The translations under genes were made by a program, and so were the position numbers. Below, one piece after another: positions 7,153 to 13,832 of a DNA stretch of 14,313 bases. The DNA lies in assembly GCA_030642565.1 (NCBI GenBank), contig DAOWNM010000028.1, positions 1-14,313 of the forward strand, read 5' to 3'. The notes beneath the pieces are model-generated. The model was not told where the DNA came from. It ran no database searches and saw nothing but the letters and a program-made list of their open reading frames with translations. The stretch is from Bacteroidota bacterium (lineage in GTDB: Bacteria > Bacteroidota > Bacteroidia > Bacteroidales > GCA-2748055). Within the stretch, counting starts at the first letter, position 1; every line of letters begins with the position of its first letter.

Positions 7153-9228
7153 TTAAGCCTCTTTAGGTTCATTGTTATCAGTTTTCTCTACCTCTTTGGC
7201 GTTCTTCGCCTCCGGCTTCAGGTCCTTCGGTTGCTCTTCTCTCTTTTTCGGAAGCTCTTCGTGACGTGTCCATGGACGTTTCCCGAAAATCACTTCCAGG
7301 TTATCACTGAAGATCACCTCCTTTTCGAGCAGAATCTCTGCCAGTTGCTTCAGCCCTTTCTTATTCTTCCTGAGAATGGTTTTGGCCCTTTCATACTGCG
7401 CATCAATCAGGCTTTTCACCTCTTCATCAATGGTCTCAGCAGTCTTTTCACTGTAAGGTTTATTGAAAGCGTATTCCTGCTGACCGCTTGAATCATAATA
7501 GCTGAGGTTCCCAATTTTGTCGCTCATACCAAAGTATGAGATCATGGCATATGCCTGCTTGGTAACCCGTTCCAGATCGTTCAGGGCACCTGTGGATATC
7601 CGGTTGAAAGTCAGATCCTCTGAGGCCCTTCCTCCAAGGGTGGCACACATCTCATCCAGCATCTGCTCGGTGGTGGTGATCTGTCGCTCCTCGGGAAGGT
7701 ACCAGGCGGCGCCAAGGGCTTTTCCCCTGGGGATTATGGTCACCTTAACAAGAGGGTTTGCATGTTCAAGGAGCCAGCTGATTGTAGCATGTCCCGCTTC
7801 GTGCCAGGCAATGGTTCGCTTCTCATCCTCTTTAATGATCTTGTTTTTCTTTTCGAGTCCGCCAATGATCCGGTCCACTGCATCCAGGAAATCCTGTTTA
7901 TCAACAATCTTCTTGTCCTTTCGTGCAGCGATCAGTGCCGATTCATTACATACATTGGCAATATCTGCTCCGGAGAAACCGGGAGTCTGTTTGGCCAGAA
8001 AATCCACATCCACCGATTTATCGATTTTGATCGGTTTAATATGCACCTCAAATATGGCTCTTCGTTCGTTGAGATCGGGTAGTTCTACATGGATCTGACG
8101 ATCGAAACGTCCTGCCCTGAGCAGCGCTTTATCCAGTATATCGGCCCTGTTGGTAGCCGCCAGGATAATTACCCCACTGTTACTAGCGAAACCATCCATT
8201 TCTGTAAGTAACTGGTTCAGTGTGTTTTCCCGTTCGTCATTAGCGCCAAAATTTGGATTTCTTCCCCTGGCACGTCCCACTGCATCAATCTCATCTATAA
8301 ATACAATGCAGGGAGCTTTCTCTTTGGCCTGTTTAAAGAGATCCCTGACCCTGGAGGCTCCTACGCCCACAAACATCTCAACAAAATCGGAACCCGACAT
8401 GGAAAAGAATGGCACACTTGCCTCTCCGGCCACTGCTTTGGCCAGCAATGTTTTACCTGTCCCCGGAGGTCCCACCAGCAATGCACCTTTGGGAATTTTT
8501 CCTCCAAGTTCCGTATACTTTTTTGGGTTTTTCAAAAACTCTACAATCTCCCTGATCTCAACTTTGGCCTCTTCCAATCCGGCTACATCGTGAAAATCCA
8601 CTTTAATACTTGTCTCCTTATCAAAGATCTGGGCTTTTGATTTTCCAACATTGAAAATACTGCCTCCGCCTCCTCCTCCACCTCCTCCCATGCGGCGAAG
8701 CATATAGATCCAGATACCCATAATCAGAAGGAAAGGGATCACCCATAGCATAATTTCACCCATGTAGTTTCTGCGTGTGATGGTGGTATAGGTGGGACGA
8801 TTCTCGGTTGGTAACTCATTCATTACGCTGTTCAGTTCGCCCATAAAGACATCCTGACTGATGATGGTAAAGTAATACTGAGGCAGAGCCTGACCAAGCA
8901 TTGAATTGGACTTGTTGGATTTGACATCATCATAACGGGAATCACTGAGTCGTTCGGGCTTGATATAGATCTCGACCTTCTCTTTGTTGACAATGACGAT
9001 CTTCTCAATATCGCCCTGTTTCAGAACGTAGAAAAATCGGTTGGAATCAATCTCTTTCAAACTGTTTCCGGAACCCAGAAACTGGATGCCTATCATGACC
9101 AGAAGAATGATCCCGATGATCCAGTATGAATTAAACTTGGGTTTGGTAGGGCCTCCTGGTTTGTTCACCGGTCTTTTCCCTAAATTGCCTCCCGGGAATT
9201 TGCCGGGACTACTCTTTTTATCTGTCAT
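7153..9228 (-). CDS. ftsH: ATP-dependent zinc metalloprotease FtsH
   Basis: FtsH is a membrane-anchored hexameric AAA+ protease that extracts and degrades membrane and regulatory proteins. The 691-residue protein has a basic, Pro/Gly-rich cytoplasmic N-terminus, TM1 (about 35-51), a periplasmic domain (52-157) and TM2 (158-177). A run of nine glycines (181-189) links to the AAA+ domain: Walker A GPPGTGKT (253-260), Walker B IVFIDEID (308-315), and the second region of homology with N360 and arginine fingers R371 and R374. The protease domain has HEAGH (476-480) and the third zinc ligand D551. The GAAWYLPEERQITT block replaces the enterobacterial version, as I expect for Bacteroidota. The C-terminal tail (about 655-691) is highly charged and rich in Lys, Glu and Pro. 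The gene follows rsfS by nine bases and precedes the DUF2007 gene by two. Confidence 0.98.
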   Translation of the reverse strand: MTDKKSSPGKFPGGNLGKRPVNKPGGPTKPKFNSYWIIGIILLVMIGIQFLGSGNSLKEIDSNRFFYVLKQGDIEKIVIVNKEKVEIYIKPERLSDSRYDDVKSNKSNSMLGQALPQYYFTIISQDVFMGELNSVMNELPTENRPTYTTITRRNYMGEIMLWVIPFLLIMGIWIYMLRRMGGGGGGGGGSIFNVGKSKAQIFDKETSIKVDFHDVAGLEEAKVEIREIVEFLKNPKKYTELGGKIPKGALLVGPPGTGKTLLAKAVAGEASVPFFSMSGSDFVEMFVGVGASRVRDLFKQAKEKAPCIVFIDEIDAVGRARGRNPNFGANDERENTLNQLLTEMDGFASNSGVIILAATNRADILDKALLRAGRFDRQIHVELPDLNERRAIFEVHIKPIKIDKSVDVDFLAKQTPGFSGADIANVCNESALIAARKDKKIVDKQDFLDAVDRIIGGLEKKNKIIKEDEKRTIAWHEAGHATISWLLEHANPLVKVTIIPRGKALGAAWYLPEERQITTTEQMLDEMCATLGGRASEDLTFNRISTGALNDLERVTKQAYAMISYFGMSDKIGNLSYYDSSGQQEYAFNKPYSEKTAETIDEEVKSLIDAQYERAKTILRKNKKGLKQLAEILLEKEVIFSDNLEVIFGKRPWTRHEELPKKREEQPKDLKPEAKNAKEVEKTDNNEPKEA
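8662..8688. repeat. Poly-glycine codon run in ftsH
   Basis: Nine consecutive glycine codons (GGN) between TM2 and the AAA+ domain form a low-complexity trinucleotide tract. Length change by whole codons would alter only the linker. Confidence 0.75.
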
Positions 9229-9237
9229 AATGTTGTT

Positions 9238-9612
9238 TTAACTATTTTCTGTCACCCTTGTCACCTTTCCGTCTGCCCATAACTCTTCAAGCCTGAAGAA
9301 TGATCTGTACTCCTCCTGGAACACATGGACCAGGATATCAAAATAGTCCAAAAGGACCCACTGGCTGTTCCGTAGTCCCTCCACATGATGAGCCCTGATG
9401 CGGGCCTCTTCCTTCAGTTTCTTTTCGATGGATTCCGTAATGGCCCCCACCTGAGTAACAGATTCTCCGTGACAGATGATGAAACAGTCGCAAATGGAGT
9501 TTTCAACTTCAGAAAGATCGATTGAAACTATTTGATGACCCTTCTTCTCCATGATAGCTTCAAGGATTAACTCCCTCTTTTGCTCCACATTAAATGAATC
9601 GCTTTGCTCCAT
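9238..9612 (-). CDS. rsfS: Ribosomal silencing factor RsfS
   Basis: RsfS (iojap/YbeB family) binds ribosomal protein uL14 on the large subunit and blocks subunit joining when nutrients are scarce. With the ATG at 9612 the protein has 124 residues, the usual size. Family landmarks are CDCFIICHGESVTQVGAI, then HHVEGLRNSQWVLLDYFDIL, then VHVFQEEYRSFFRLEELW. An in-frame TTG at 9630 is unlikely to be the start because it overlaps the TACCTTTG promoter-like box. It is the first gene of the five-gene operon that continues into ftsH nine bases later. It is divergent from birA, with 94 bases between the two start codons. Confidence 0.95.
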   Translation of the reverse strand: MEQSDSFNVEQKRELILEAIMEKKGHQIVSIDLSEVENSICDCFIICHGESVTQVGAITESIEKKLKEEARIRAHHVEGLRNSQWVLLDYFDILVHVFQEEYRSFFRLEELWADGKVTRVTENS

Positions 9613-9627
9613 CCGGCTTTTTGCTGA

Positions 9628-9635
9628 CAAAGGTA
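9628..9635 (-). promoter_or_regulatory. Bacteroidota -7 box (TACCTTTG) for the rsfS-ftsH-cdsA-psd operon
   Basis: TACCTTTG on the minus strand matches TAnnTTTG fully and lies 15 bases before the rsfS ATG at 9612. A TTTG at -33 is not seen. The predicted leader is about ten bases. It would drive the whole five-gene operon. Confidence 0.5.
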
Positions 9636-9706
9636 ATCAATTTAGCCGTTAACATTTATGTGGCTCAATTGTTGTTTACAGTAGCTACATTGTCAAAAAT
9701 TGTACC

Positions 9707-10453
9707 ATGAGAAACAGATGGATCAAACATGACAGTGTTACATCGACCAATACCTGTCTTGCCGATCTGGTTAAGAATCAGTCTCTGGAAGAGGGAACTA
9801 TAGTTATTACTGATTACCAGGACGGTGGAAGGGGATTGGGTGAGCATTCATGGCTGAGCAGAAGGGGAGAGAACCTTTTAATGAGCCTGCTTCTGTTTCC
9901 TGCATTTTTGTCAGCATCAAAGCAATTTCACCTTTCCAGGATGGCTTCACTGGCCCTCTGTGATGCATTGGAGACCCTGGGAATTGATCCTGTGATCAAG
10001 TGGCCCAACGATATTCTTACCAGGAAGGGAAAGATTGCAGGCATATTGATCGAACATGGCATAACAGCCGGAAATATCTCACATACCATTATGGGTATTG
10101 GTCTGAATCTGAATCAGACAGCATTCCCGGCATTCCCGGTACCGGCTACCTCACTGCGCCTGGAGACCGGACAGGGTGCCAACGTTGCCGAGGTAGGTGA
10201 GATTGTTGAAGCCAGCTTGATGAGCAGATACCATGGATTAAAGGAGGGGCATTTTGAACTGCTTGAAAAGGAGTACATGGAGAGGCTGTTCATGGCAGGG
10301 GTACCCTCCGTTTTTAAAGCGGGGGGAGAGGTTTTCGAAGGTACAATCAGGGGAGTTACCGGTTTTGGGGAGCTGATGGTTGAGTACGGAGGTGGAATGC
10401 GGACCTTTGGACATGGTGCCATCAGCATGGAGCTGAAATCTGGCAACCCTTAA
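9707..10453 (+). CDS. birA: Biotin--[acetyl-CoA-carboxylase] ligase (group I, no DNA-binding domain)
   Basis: This enzyme activates biotin with ATP and attaches it to the carrier lysine of biotin-dependent carboxylases. The 248-residue protein begins directly with the catalytic domain (STNT at 13-16), so it lacks the N-terminal helix-turn-helix of the repressor-type BirA and cannot be a classical biotin-operon repressor. Motifs are GGRGLGEHSW (40-49, biotinyl-AMP loop), KWPND (98-102), KIAGILIE (109-116) and GIGLNLN (130-136). A small C-terminal SH3-like domain covers about 200-243. It is the only plus-strand gene in the right two thirds of the window. Its TAA overlaps the TAA of the convergent SRPBCC gene in the palindrome TTAA. 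A weak TACATTG box (9686-9692) precedes it. Confidence 0.95.
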   Translation: MRNRWIKHDSVTSTNTCLADLVKNQSLEEGTIVITDYQDGGRGLGEHSWLSRRGENLLMSLLLFPAFLSASKQFHLSRMASLALCDALETLGIDPVIKWPNDILTRKGKIAGILIEHGITAGNISHTIMGIGLNLNQTAFPAFPVPATSLRLETGQGANVAEVGEIVEASLMSRYHGLKEGHFELLEKEYMERLFMAGVPSVFKAGGEVFEGTIRGVTGFGELMVEYGGGMRTFGHGAISMELKSGNP

Positions 10454-10860
10454 CCGGAAAAATCGTAAGATTCCATTTTGTCAATCAATCCATTTGCTAG
10501 TTTTTTCAGCGGGCCCTTAACCATGGGTATCAGCATCTTATTGATCAGGGGTTCGATGGTGATCTTTATTCTGGTATCATCCGATGCCACCTTTTTTAGC
10601 TGGATCCAGATGAGGAACTGGTAACTGGAAAATTCCGGATCGGAGCTCATCTTTACCAGCGTGTGAGACTTCTTTTCAACGATCATCAGCCCGGTGCGTC
10701 CCAAGGGGTCCACCTGAAAGCTACACTTCTCTTCCGATGATTCCCACCCCGACACTTTATCTGCGGGAAGCAGCTCTTTGAAATTGTGAAAATTGGTAAT
10801 GAATGCATAGATCTGCTGATCGCTGCTGGCTGATTTCCCTATTTTACTCTCAATCTTCAT
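10450..10860 (-). CDS. SRPBCC (START-like) family protein
   Basis: This 136-residue protein fits the SRPBCC fold: an opening strand (MKIESKIGK), a helix with SDQQIYAFITNFHNFKELLP, a run of beta strands, and a long C-terminal helix starting near VKGPLKKLANGLIDKM. Such proteins usually bind a hydrophobic ligand in a pocket; no ligand or catalytic residue can be named here. It has no signal peptide and should be cytoplasmic. It begins 14 bases after the pyrE stop, so it is probably the last gene of that transcript. It ends convergently on birA, with the two stop codons overlapping in TTAA and no room for a separate terminator. Confidence 0.8.
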   Translation of the reverse strand: MKIESKIGKSASSDQQIYAFITNFHNFKELLPADKVSGWESSEEKCSFQVDPLGRTGLMIVEKKSHTLVKMSSDPEFSSYQFLIWIQLKKVASDDTRIKITIEPLINKMLIPMVKGPLKKLANGLIDKMESYDFSG

Positions 10861-10874
10861 TTTACACTTTTTTC

Positions 10875-11510
10875 TTATTTACTCTGCCACCCTGCCGGAT
10901 CTTCTCTCCACTGCTGCAACAATTTTACCTGATCCTGTTGAATATCACCCGTAGCCAGGGCCGTCTCTATCAGAATATGATAATTGGTGAGGGTATGCAG
11001 CTCCACATTCGCCTCTCTGAAATTGTCGGTTGCCACCTCAAATCCGTAAGAGAAAATGGCTGCCATTCCAAGTACAGTTGCTCCGGCTTGCTTCAGGGCA
11101 TCCACCGCTTTCAATGAACTTCCACCAGTGCTGATCAGGTCCTCTATCACTACCACCTTTTGTCCGGGTTGAAGGCGCCCCTCGATCAGGTTCTGACGGC
11201 CGTGCTCCTTGGCAGATGACCTCACATAAACAAAGGGTAAGTTCATAATATCCGCCACCAGCACACCCTGGGCGATGGCTCCTGTCGCCACTCCGGCGAT
11301 AAGATCCGGTGCGTCAAAATGGTTCAATATGATTGTCCGGAATGCCTCTTTGATAAAGTCCCTGATCTCCGGGAAGGAGAGTGTGACACGGTTATCGCAA
11401 TAGATGGGGGATTGCCAGCCCGAAGCCCAGGTAAATGGTTTTGCGGGTTCAAGGATTATTGCTTTACTCTGCAGCAGCAAACCTGCTACGTGTCGATCTA
11501 TATCTGCCAT
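10875..11510 (-). CDS. pyrE: Orotate phosphoribosyltransferase
   Basis: PyrE converts orotate and PRPP to orotidine monophosphate in pyrimidine synthesis. The protein has 211 residues, normal for the family. It shows FTWASGWQSPIYCDNR (26-41) near the N-terminus, the flexible catalytic loop with KEHGR (101-105), and the PRPP-binding loop VVVIEDLISTGGSS (119-132). The ATG at 11510 gives the expected N-terminus. It lies 20 bases after the stop of the Fe-S protein gene, so it can be read from the upstream genes. A perfect TACATTTG box right before the start suggests an additional promoter. The SRPBCC gene follows 14 bases later. Confidence 0.97.
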   Translation of the reverse strand: MADIDRHVAGLLLQSKAIILEPAKPFTWASGWQSPIYCDNRVTLSFPEIRDFIKEAFRTIILNHFDAPDLIAGVATGAIAQGVLVADIMNLPFVYVRSSAKEHGRQNLIEGRLQPGQKVVVIEDLISTGGSSLKAVDALKQAGATVLGMAAIFSYGFEVATDNFREANVELHTLTNYHILIETALATGDIQQDQVKLLQQWREDPAGWQSK

Positions 11511-11514
11511 TCAG

Positions 11515-11522
11515 CAAATGTA
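11515..11522 (-). promoter_or_regulatory. Candidate -7 box (TACATTTG) directly before pyrE
   Basis: TACATTTG matches TAnnTTTG on the minus strand, and only four bases separate it from the pyrE ATG. If used, transcription would begin at or next to the start codon, giving a leaderless or near-leaderless message. No -33 TTTG is visible. It could also be chance in a short intergenic gap. Confidence 0.4.
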
Positions 11523-11530
11523 GAAAGTTT

Positions 11531-12220
11531 TTATTGAACAGGATCGGCCCTGTAGAATGATGTTGGTGTTTTAGTAGGTAAATTCCACACTTTCAGATCA
11601 ATCAGTTCGATGATAACATTGGGGCCTTCTGCCTGAACCACAATTCCCGAGTGGACCTTCTGCATCATGCAAAGACCAGGGATGAACCGGATGGTGTCCC
11701 CAATTTCGAAGCTCCCTCCCTGGAGGATACCGCTAAAACCGGTGACCAGGCAGGTACCCATGTTTATGGTCTTATCGTATGGTGTTTCCTCTCTCCGGGG
11801 ACCTTTTATATGAATGGTAATCATACCAAGTTCAGAGGAGAGGACCTCTGCAATATGAGTGATCGGGCATCCCAGCGGGCGGTACCGGATCGTATCGCCC
11901 TGCTGAACCTGAATATGGGCGAATGAAACAATGGTTTCCCTGCATGCAGGTTCTCCTTTAAGTGGGTGCAAAATATACTCAGCTCTGTAGTTGTCGATCA
12001 GTCCCACATACATATGCGTTTCTTTGTTCGGTTTCTTCTCCTTTGAAAGCAGGAAATGAATATGATCGAGGTTCTCTTTGAATCTCTCCTGACTAAGTAA
12101 TGTACATGCCGATAGGGAAGCACTTTTTTCTACCAGCGCCTCTGCATAAAGTTCACAACGTTTAAAACCACATATGTTGCAGTTGGCTCCCGGTAACAGT
12201 CTGGTTATTTGTTCAATCAT
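11531..12220 (-). CDS. 4Fe-4S domain protein of the ABC/GTPase cassette
   Basis: This 229-residue cytoplasmic protein is of unknown exact role. Residues 1-40 carry C14, C17, C22 and C39 (CX2CX4CX16C), starting GANCNICGFKRC. This is the Fe-S domain type (PF04060-like) seen in RnfB and in the corrinoid iron-sulfur protein of CO dehydrogenase/acetyl-CoA synthase, so a [4Fe-4S] cluster is likely. After a helical linker, residues 70-215 look all-beta, with RPLGCPITH (114-122), INMGTCLVTGFSG (152-164) and IPGLCMMQKVHSGIVV (180-195). Four more cysteines (C93, C118, C157, C184) occur in this part and could bind a second metal or cofactor; this is inference. It follows the GTPase by 11 bases and precedes pyrE by 20. 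There is no transmembrane segment or signal peptide. It may deliver electrons or a cluster to the product assembled by the ATPase and GTPase. Confidence 0.8.
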   Translation of the reverse strand: MIEQITRLLPGANCNICGFKRCELYAEALVEKSASLSACTLLSQERFKENLDHIHFLLSKEKKPNKETHMYVGLIDNYRAEYILHPLKGEPACRETIVSFAHIQVQQGDTIRYRPLGCPITHIAEVLSSELGMITIHIKGPRREETPYDKTINMGTCLVTGFSGILQGGSFEIGDTIRFIPGLCMMQKVHSGIVVQAEGPNVIIELIDLKVWNLPTKTPTSFYRADPVQ

Positions 12221-12231
12221 GTCTGATGGTA

Positions 12232-12933
12232 TTATTCTCCGGTATACTCCTGAATTCCGTTGATTTTTCGAAGCAATCCCCTGTGGTATTTCCGGTTGAC
12301 CCTCATTTCTCCTACACAGAGGGTACAGACTGAAAAGGGTGCAGTGTGTCGTAATGTATCGTTGTCGAAGCTGCCATCGGTAGCTGATAGAAAATGGTCT
12401 GCCAGTTCATAACTACCATATCCGGTCAGACCATTCACATCGGTGACACTGCAGGTGGGATTCATTTCAAGGATCCGTTCCCTGAAAATCTCTCTTTCTG
12501 CCTGGGAGATAATGTCTCCCTTGGTAATGGCTACCACGTCGGCACTGCTAAGAAATGGCCCGACTTTTCTTGGAGTATTGGGACCGCTGGTAGAATCAAT
12601 CACACAAACACCCAGGCAGTTCTGTGTATAAGGGGCACAACGGTGACAGAGTCCGGCTGTTTCAAGAATCAGCATCTCGGATCTGTTCTTTTCTGCAAAT
12701 TCCAGCATTTCCCACGTATTGTAGATAGAATAGTGATCGGGACACATATCTTTGGAAAGTCCCAGCAAAGCCGGCACTCCCAATTTCTTAAACCGTTCAG
12801 CATCTTCGGAATAGATGCAATCAATCTTGACTACCGAAGGATGGATATCTCTAGATTGCAGGTGTTTAATGATATGTACCAGGACAGATGTTTTTCCTGC
12901 ACCCGGCGTTCCTGCAACAATAATCATTTTCAT
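12232..12933 (-). CDS. HypB/UreG/CobW-like GTPase with cysteine-rich switch region
   Basis: This is a 233-residue SIMIBI-class P-loop NTPase, the class that inserts or delivers metals and cofactors (HypB, UreG, CooC, CobW). The P-loop is GTPGAGKT (8-15), the G3-like motif is ETAG (91-94) and the G4-like motif is TKGD (137-140), consistent with guanine binding. Directly after ETAG come C96, C99, C106 and C110 (CX2CX6CX3C), and near the C-terminus a CTLC pair (203-206) followed by GEMRVNRKYHRG. These cysteines are well placed for a metal or Fe-S site coupled to the nucleotide state; that is inference. The ATG overlaps the stop of the ABC ATPase by four bases, and the Fe-S gene follows 11 bases downstream. 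The three are therefore very likely co-expressed. The target metalloprotein is not identified in the window. Confidence 0.82.
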   Translation of the reverse strand: MKMIIVAGTPGAGKTSVLVHIIKHLQSRDIHPSVVKIDCIYSEDAERFKKLGVPALLGLSKDMCPDHYSIYNTWEMLEFAEKNRSEMLILETAGLCHRCAPYTQNCLGVCVIDSTSGPNTPRKVGPFLSSADVVAITKGDIISQAEREIFRERILEMNPTCSVTDVNGLTGYGSYELADHFLSATDGSFDNDTLRHTAPFSVCTLCVGEMRVNRKYHRGLLRKINGIQEYTGE

Positions 12934-13712
12934 ACGTTGGTCAATTGTAGTTCCAGTTGCTCAATAGTTTGTCCTGTTCGTATCAGTTCCCGTAGATTCA
13001 GCATGTATTGATCAATCAATCCAAGATCACAGGAGATTACCGATTCCTGGGCAGAGGTGTTGATCAGTTCATCCATTCCCCCATCTTTCATGATGATCCT
13101 TTTGCCGGTAGTCAGTGCGATAACCGGATCGTGGGTAACCACAAAAATTATTTTCCCCTTGCCCGATAACATATCCAGCGCTTCATGTTTTCGGATACCT
13201 GCGTTTTCAATCTCATCAATAAGTACGATAGGTGATTCGCTGATAATCGCGACATCGGCAACCATTAGAGCCCTGGATTGGCCTCCGCTCAGGGCGGTAA
13301 GGTTATCTTGCAACTGAATGGCTTCGCCTGTAAGTAAATTGGCACTCTCTATCACATCATGAATAATACGTTTATCCTTGTTCCGGCATTTTGAATGCAT
13401 AATCAGGAACTCCTCTACGGTCATGTCTGCAATAAAATTCATATTCTGCGACAACTGGGCAATCATTTTTAACCGGGGATCTCTTCGCTCCTTCAGGGAG
13501 GGTGTGGCATGATTAATCAACACTTTTCGCAAAGTGTTGGTATCTTCTTGAGCAATCTGTTCAATGTCAGATACCAGTGAACTTTTACCGCTTCCGGTCG
13601 GACCGACAATACCGATAATATCACCTTTTTTCAGTTCAATTTTCCGGACACGTTCTTGAATCCCATTTTTGTTGAGTCCGCCATAGATGGTAATACTCTC
13701 AATTGTTTTCAT
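12930..13712 (-). CDS. Stand-alone ABC ATPase of the GTPase/Fe-S cassette
   Basis: This is a 260-residue single ABC nucleotide-binding domain. Walker A is GPTGSGKSS (37-45), the Q-loop is near AQLSQNMNF (85-93), the signature is LSGGQSR (141-147), Walker B with catalytic glutamate is IVLIDEIENAG (162-172, E167) and the H-loop is VVTHD (191-195). No membrane permease gene is adjacent, so it may not be a transporter at all; soluble ABC ATPases such as SufC act in cofactor assembly. The DEIENAG continuation of Walker B differs from the DEPT found in most importers. The C-terminal 50 residues look helical and may contact a partner. It is first in the five-gene run, has a perfect TAGATTTG box 22 bases upstream, and its stop overlaps the GTPase start (ATGA). 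Confidence 0.85.
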   Translation of the reverse strand: MKTIESITIYGGLNKNGIQERVRKIELKKGDIIGIVGPTGSGKSSLVSDIEQIAQEDTNTLRKVLINHATPSLKERRDPRLKMIAQLSQNMNFIADMTVEEFLIMHSKCRNKDKRIIHDVIESANLLTGEAIQLQDNLTALSGGQSRALMVADVAIISESPIVLIDEIENAGIRKHEALDMLSGKGKIIFVVTHDPVIALTTGKRIIMKDGGMDELINTSAQESVISCDLGLIDQYMLNLRELIRTGQTIEQLELQLTNV

Positions 13713-13734
13713 AATAAACAGAAATTGGTAGATA

Positions 13735-13742
13735 CAAATCTA
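13735..13742 (-). promoter_or_regulatory. Bacteroidota -7 box (TAGATTTG) for the ABC/GTPase/Fe-S operon
   Basis: TAGATTTG on the minus strand matches TAnnTTTG and lies 22 bases before the ATG at 13712. The predicted leader is about 17 bases. No -33 TTTG is seen; a repeated CTGTTCC sits there instead, which may mean the promoter needs an activator. Confidence 0.5.
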
Positions 13743-13744
13743 GG

Positions 13745-13768
13745 GGAACAGCTCTCTTCCTGGAACAG
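13745..13768. repeat. Direct repeat GGAACAG x2 upstream of the ABC operon promoter
   Basis: GGAACAG occurs at 13745-13751 and again at 13762-13768, 17 bp apart, just upstream of the TAGATTTG box and spanning the -33 area. It could be an operator for an activator, but two 7-bp copies are limited evidence. Confidence 0.35.
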
Positions 13769-13770
13769 TT

Positions 13771-13792
13771 AAAATACCCAATTTTAAGGATA
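13771..13792 (-). terminator. Weak terminator candidate after the response regulator gene
   Basis: On the minus strand TATCC (13792-13788) pairs with GGGTA (13779-13775), one pair being G-T, around an 8-base A/T loop. TTTTAA follows. It is about 40 bases after the stop at 13833. The stem is short, so this is tentative. Confidence 0.3.
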
Positions 13793-13832
13793 GGTTATTA
13801 AGCGAACAATACGTGAATAAGCGTATCAGAAT

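Noticed and set aside
9613..9630. TTG start six codons upstream for rsfS
   Set aside because: It overlaps the TACCTTTG box; ATG 9612 gives the usual length.
9681..9688. Palindrome GTAGCTAC between rsfS and birA as an operator
   Set aside because: The symmetry stops after eight bases, which is expected by chance in a window of this size, and this BirA has no DNA-binding domain.
10114..10446. Minus-strand frame of 110 codons inside birA
   Set aside because: It is Ser/Pro-rich shadow coding opposite a well-supported birA.
12394..13011. Long plus-strand open frame (205 codons) opposite the GTPase and ABC ATPase genes
   Set aside because: It crosses the junction of two clear minus-strand genes with intact P-loop motifs and has no recognisable domain.
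13808..13827. Inverted repeat ATACG/CGTAT after the response regulator stop
   Set aside because: A five-pair stem with no following T tract; the hairpin at 13771-13792 is the slightly better terminator candidate.
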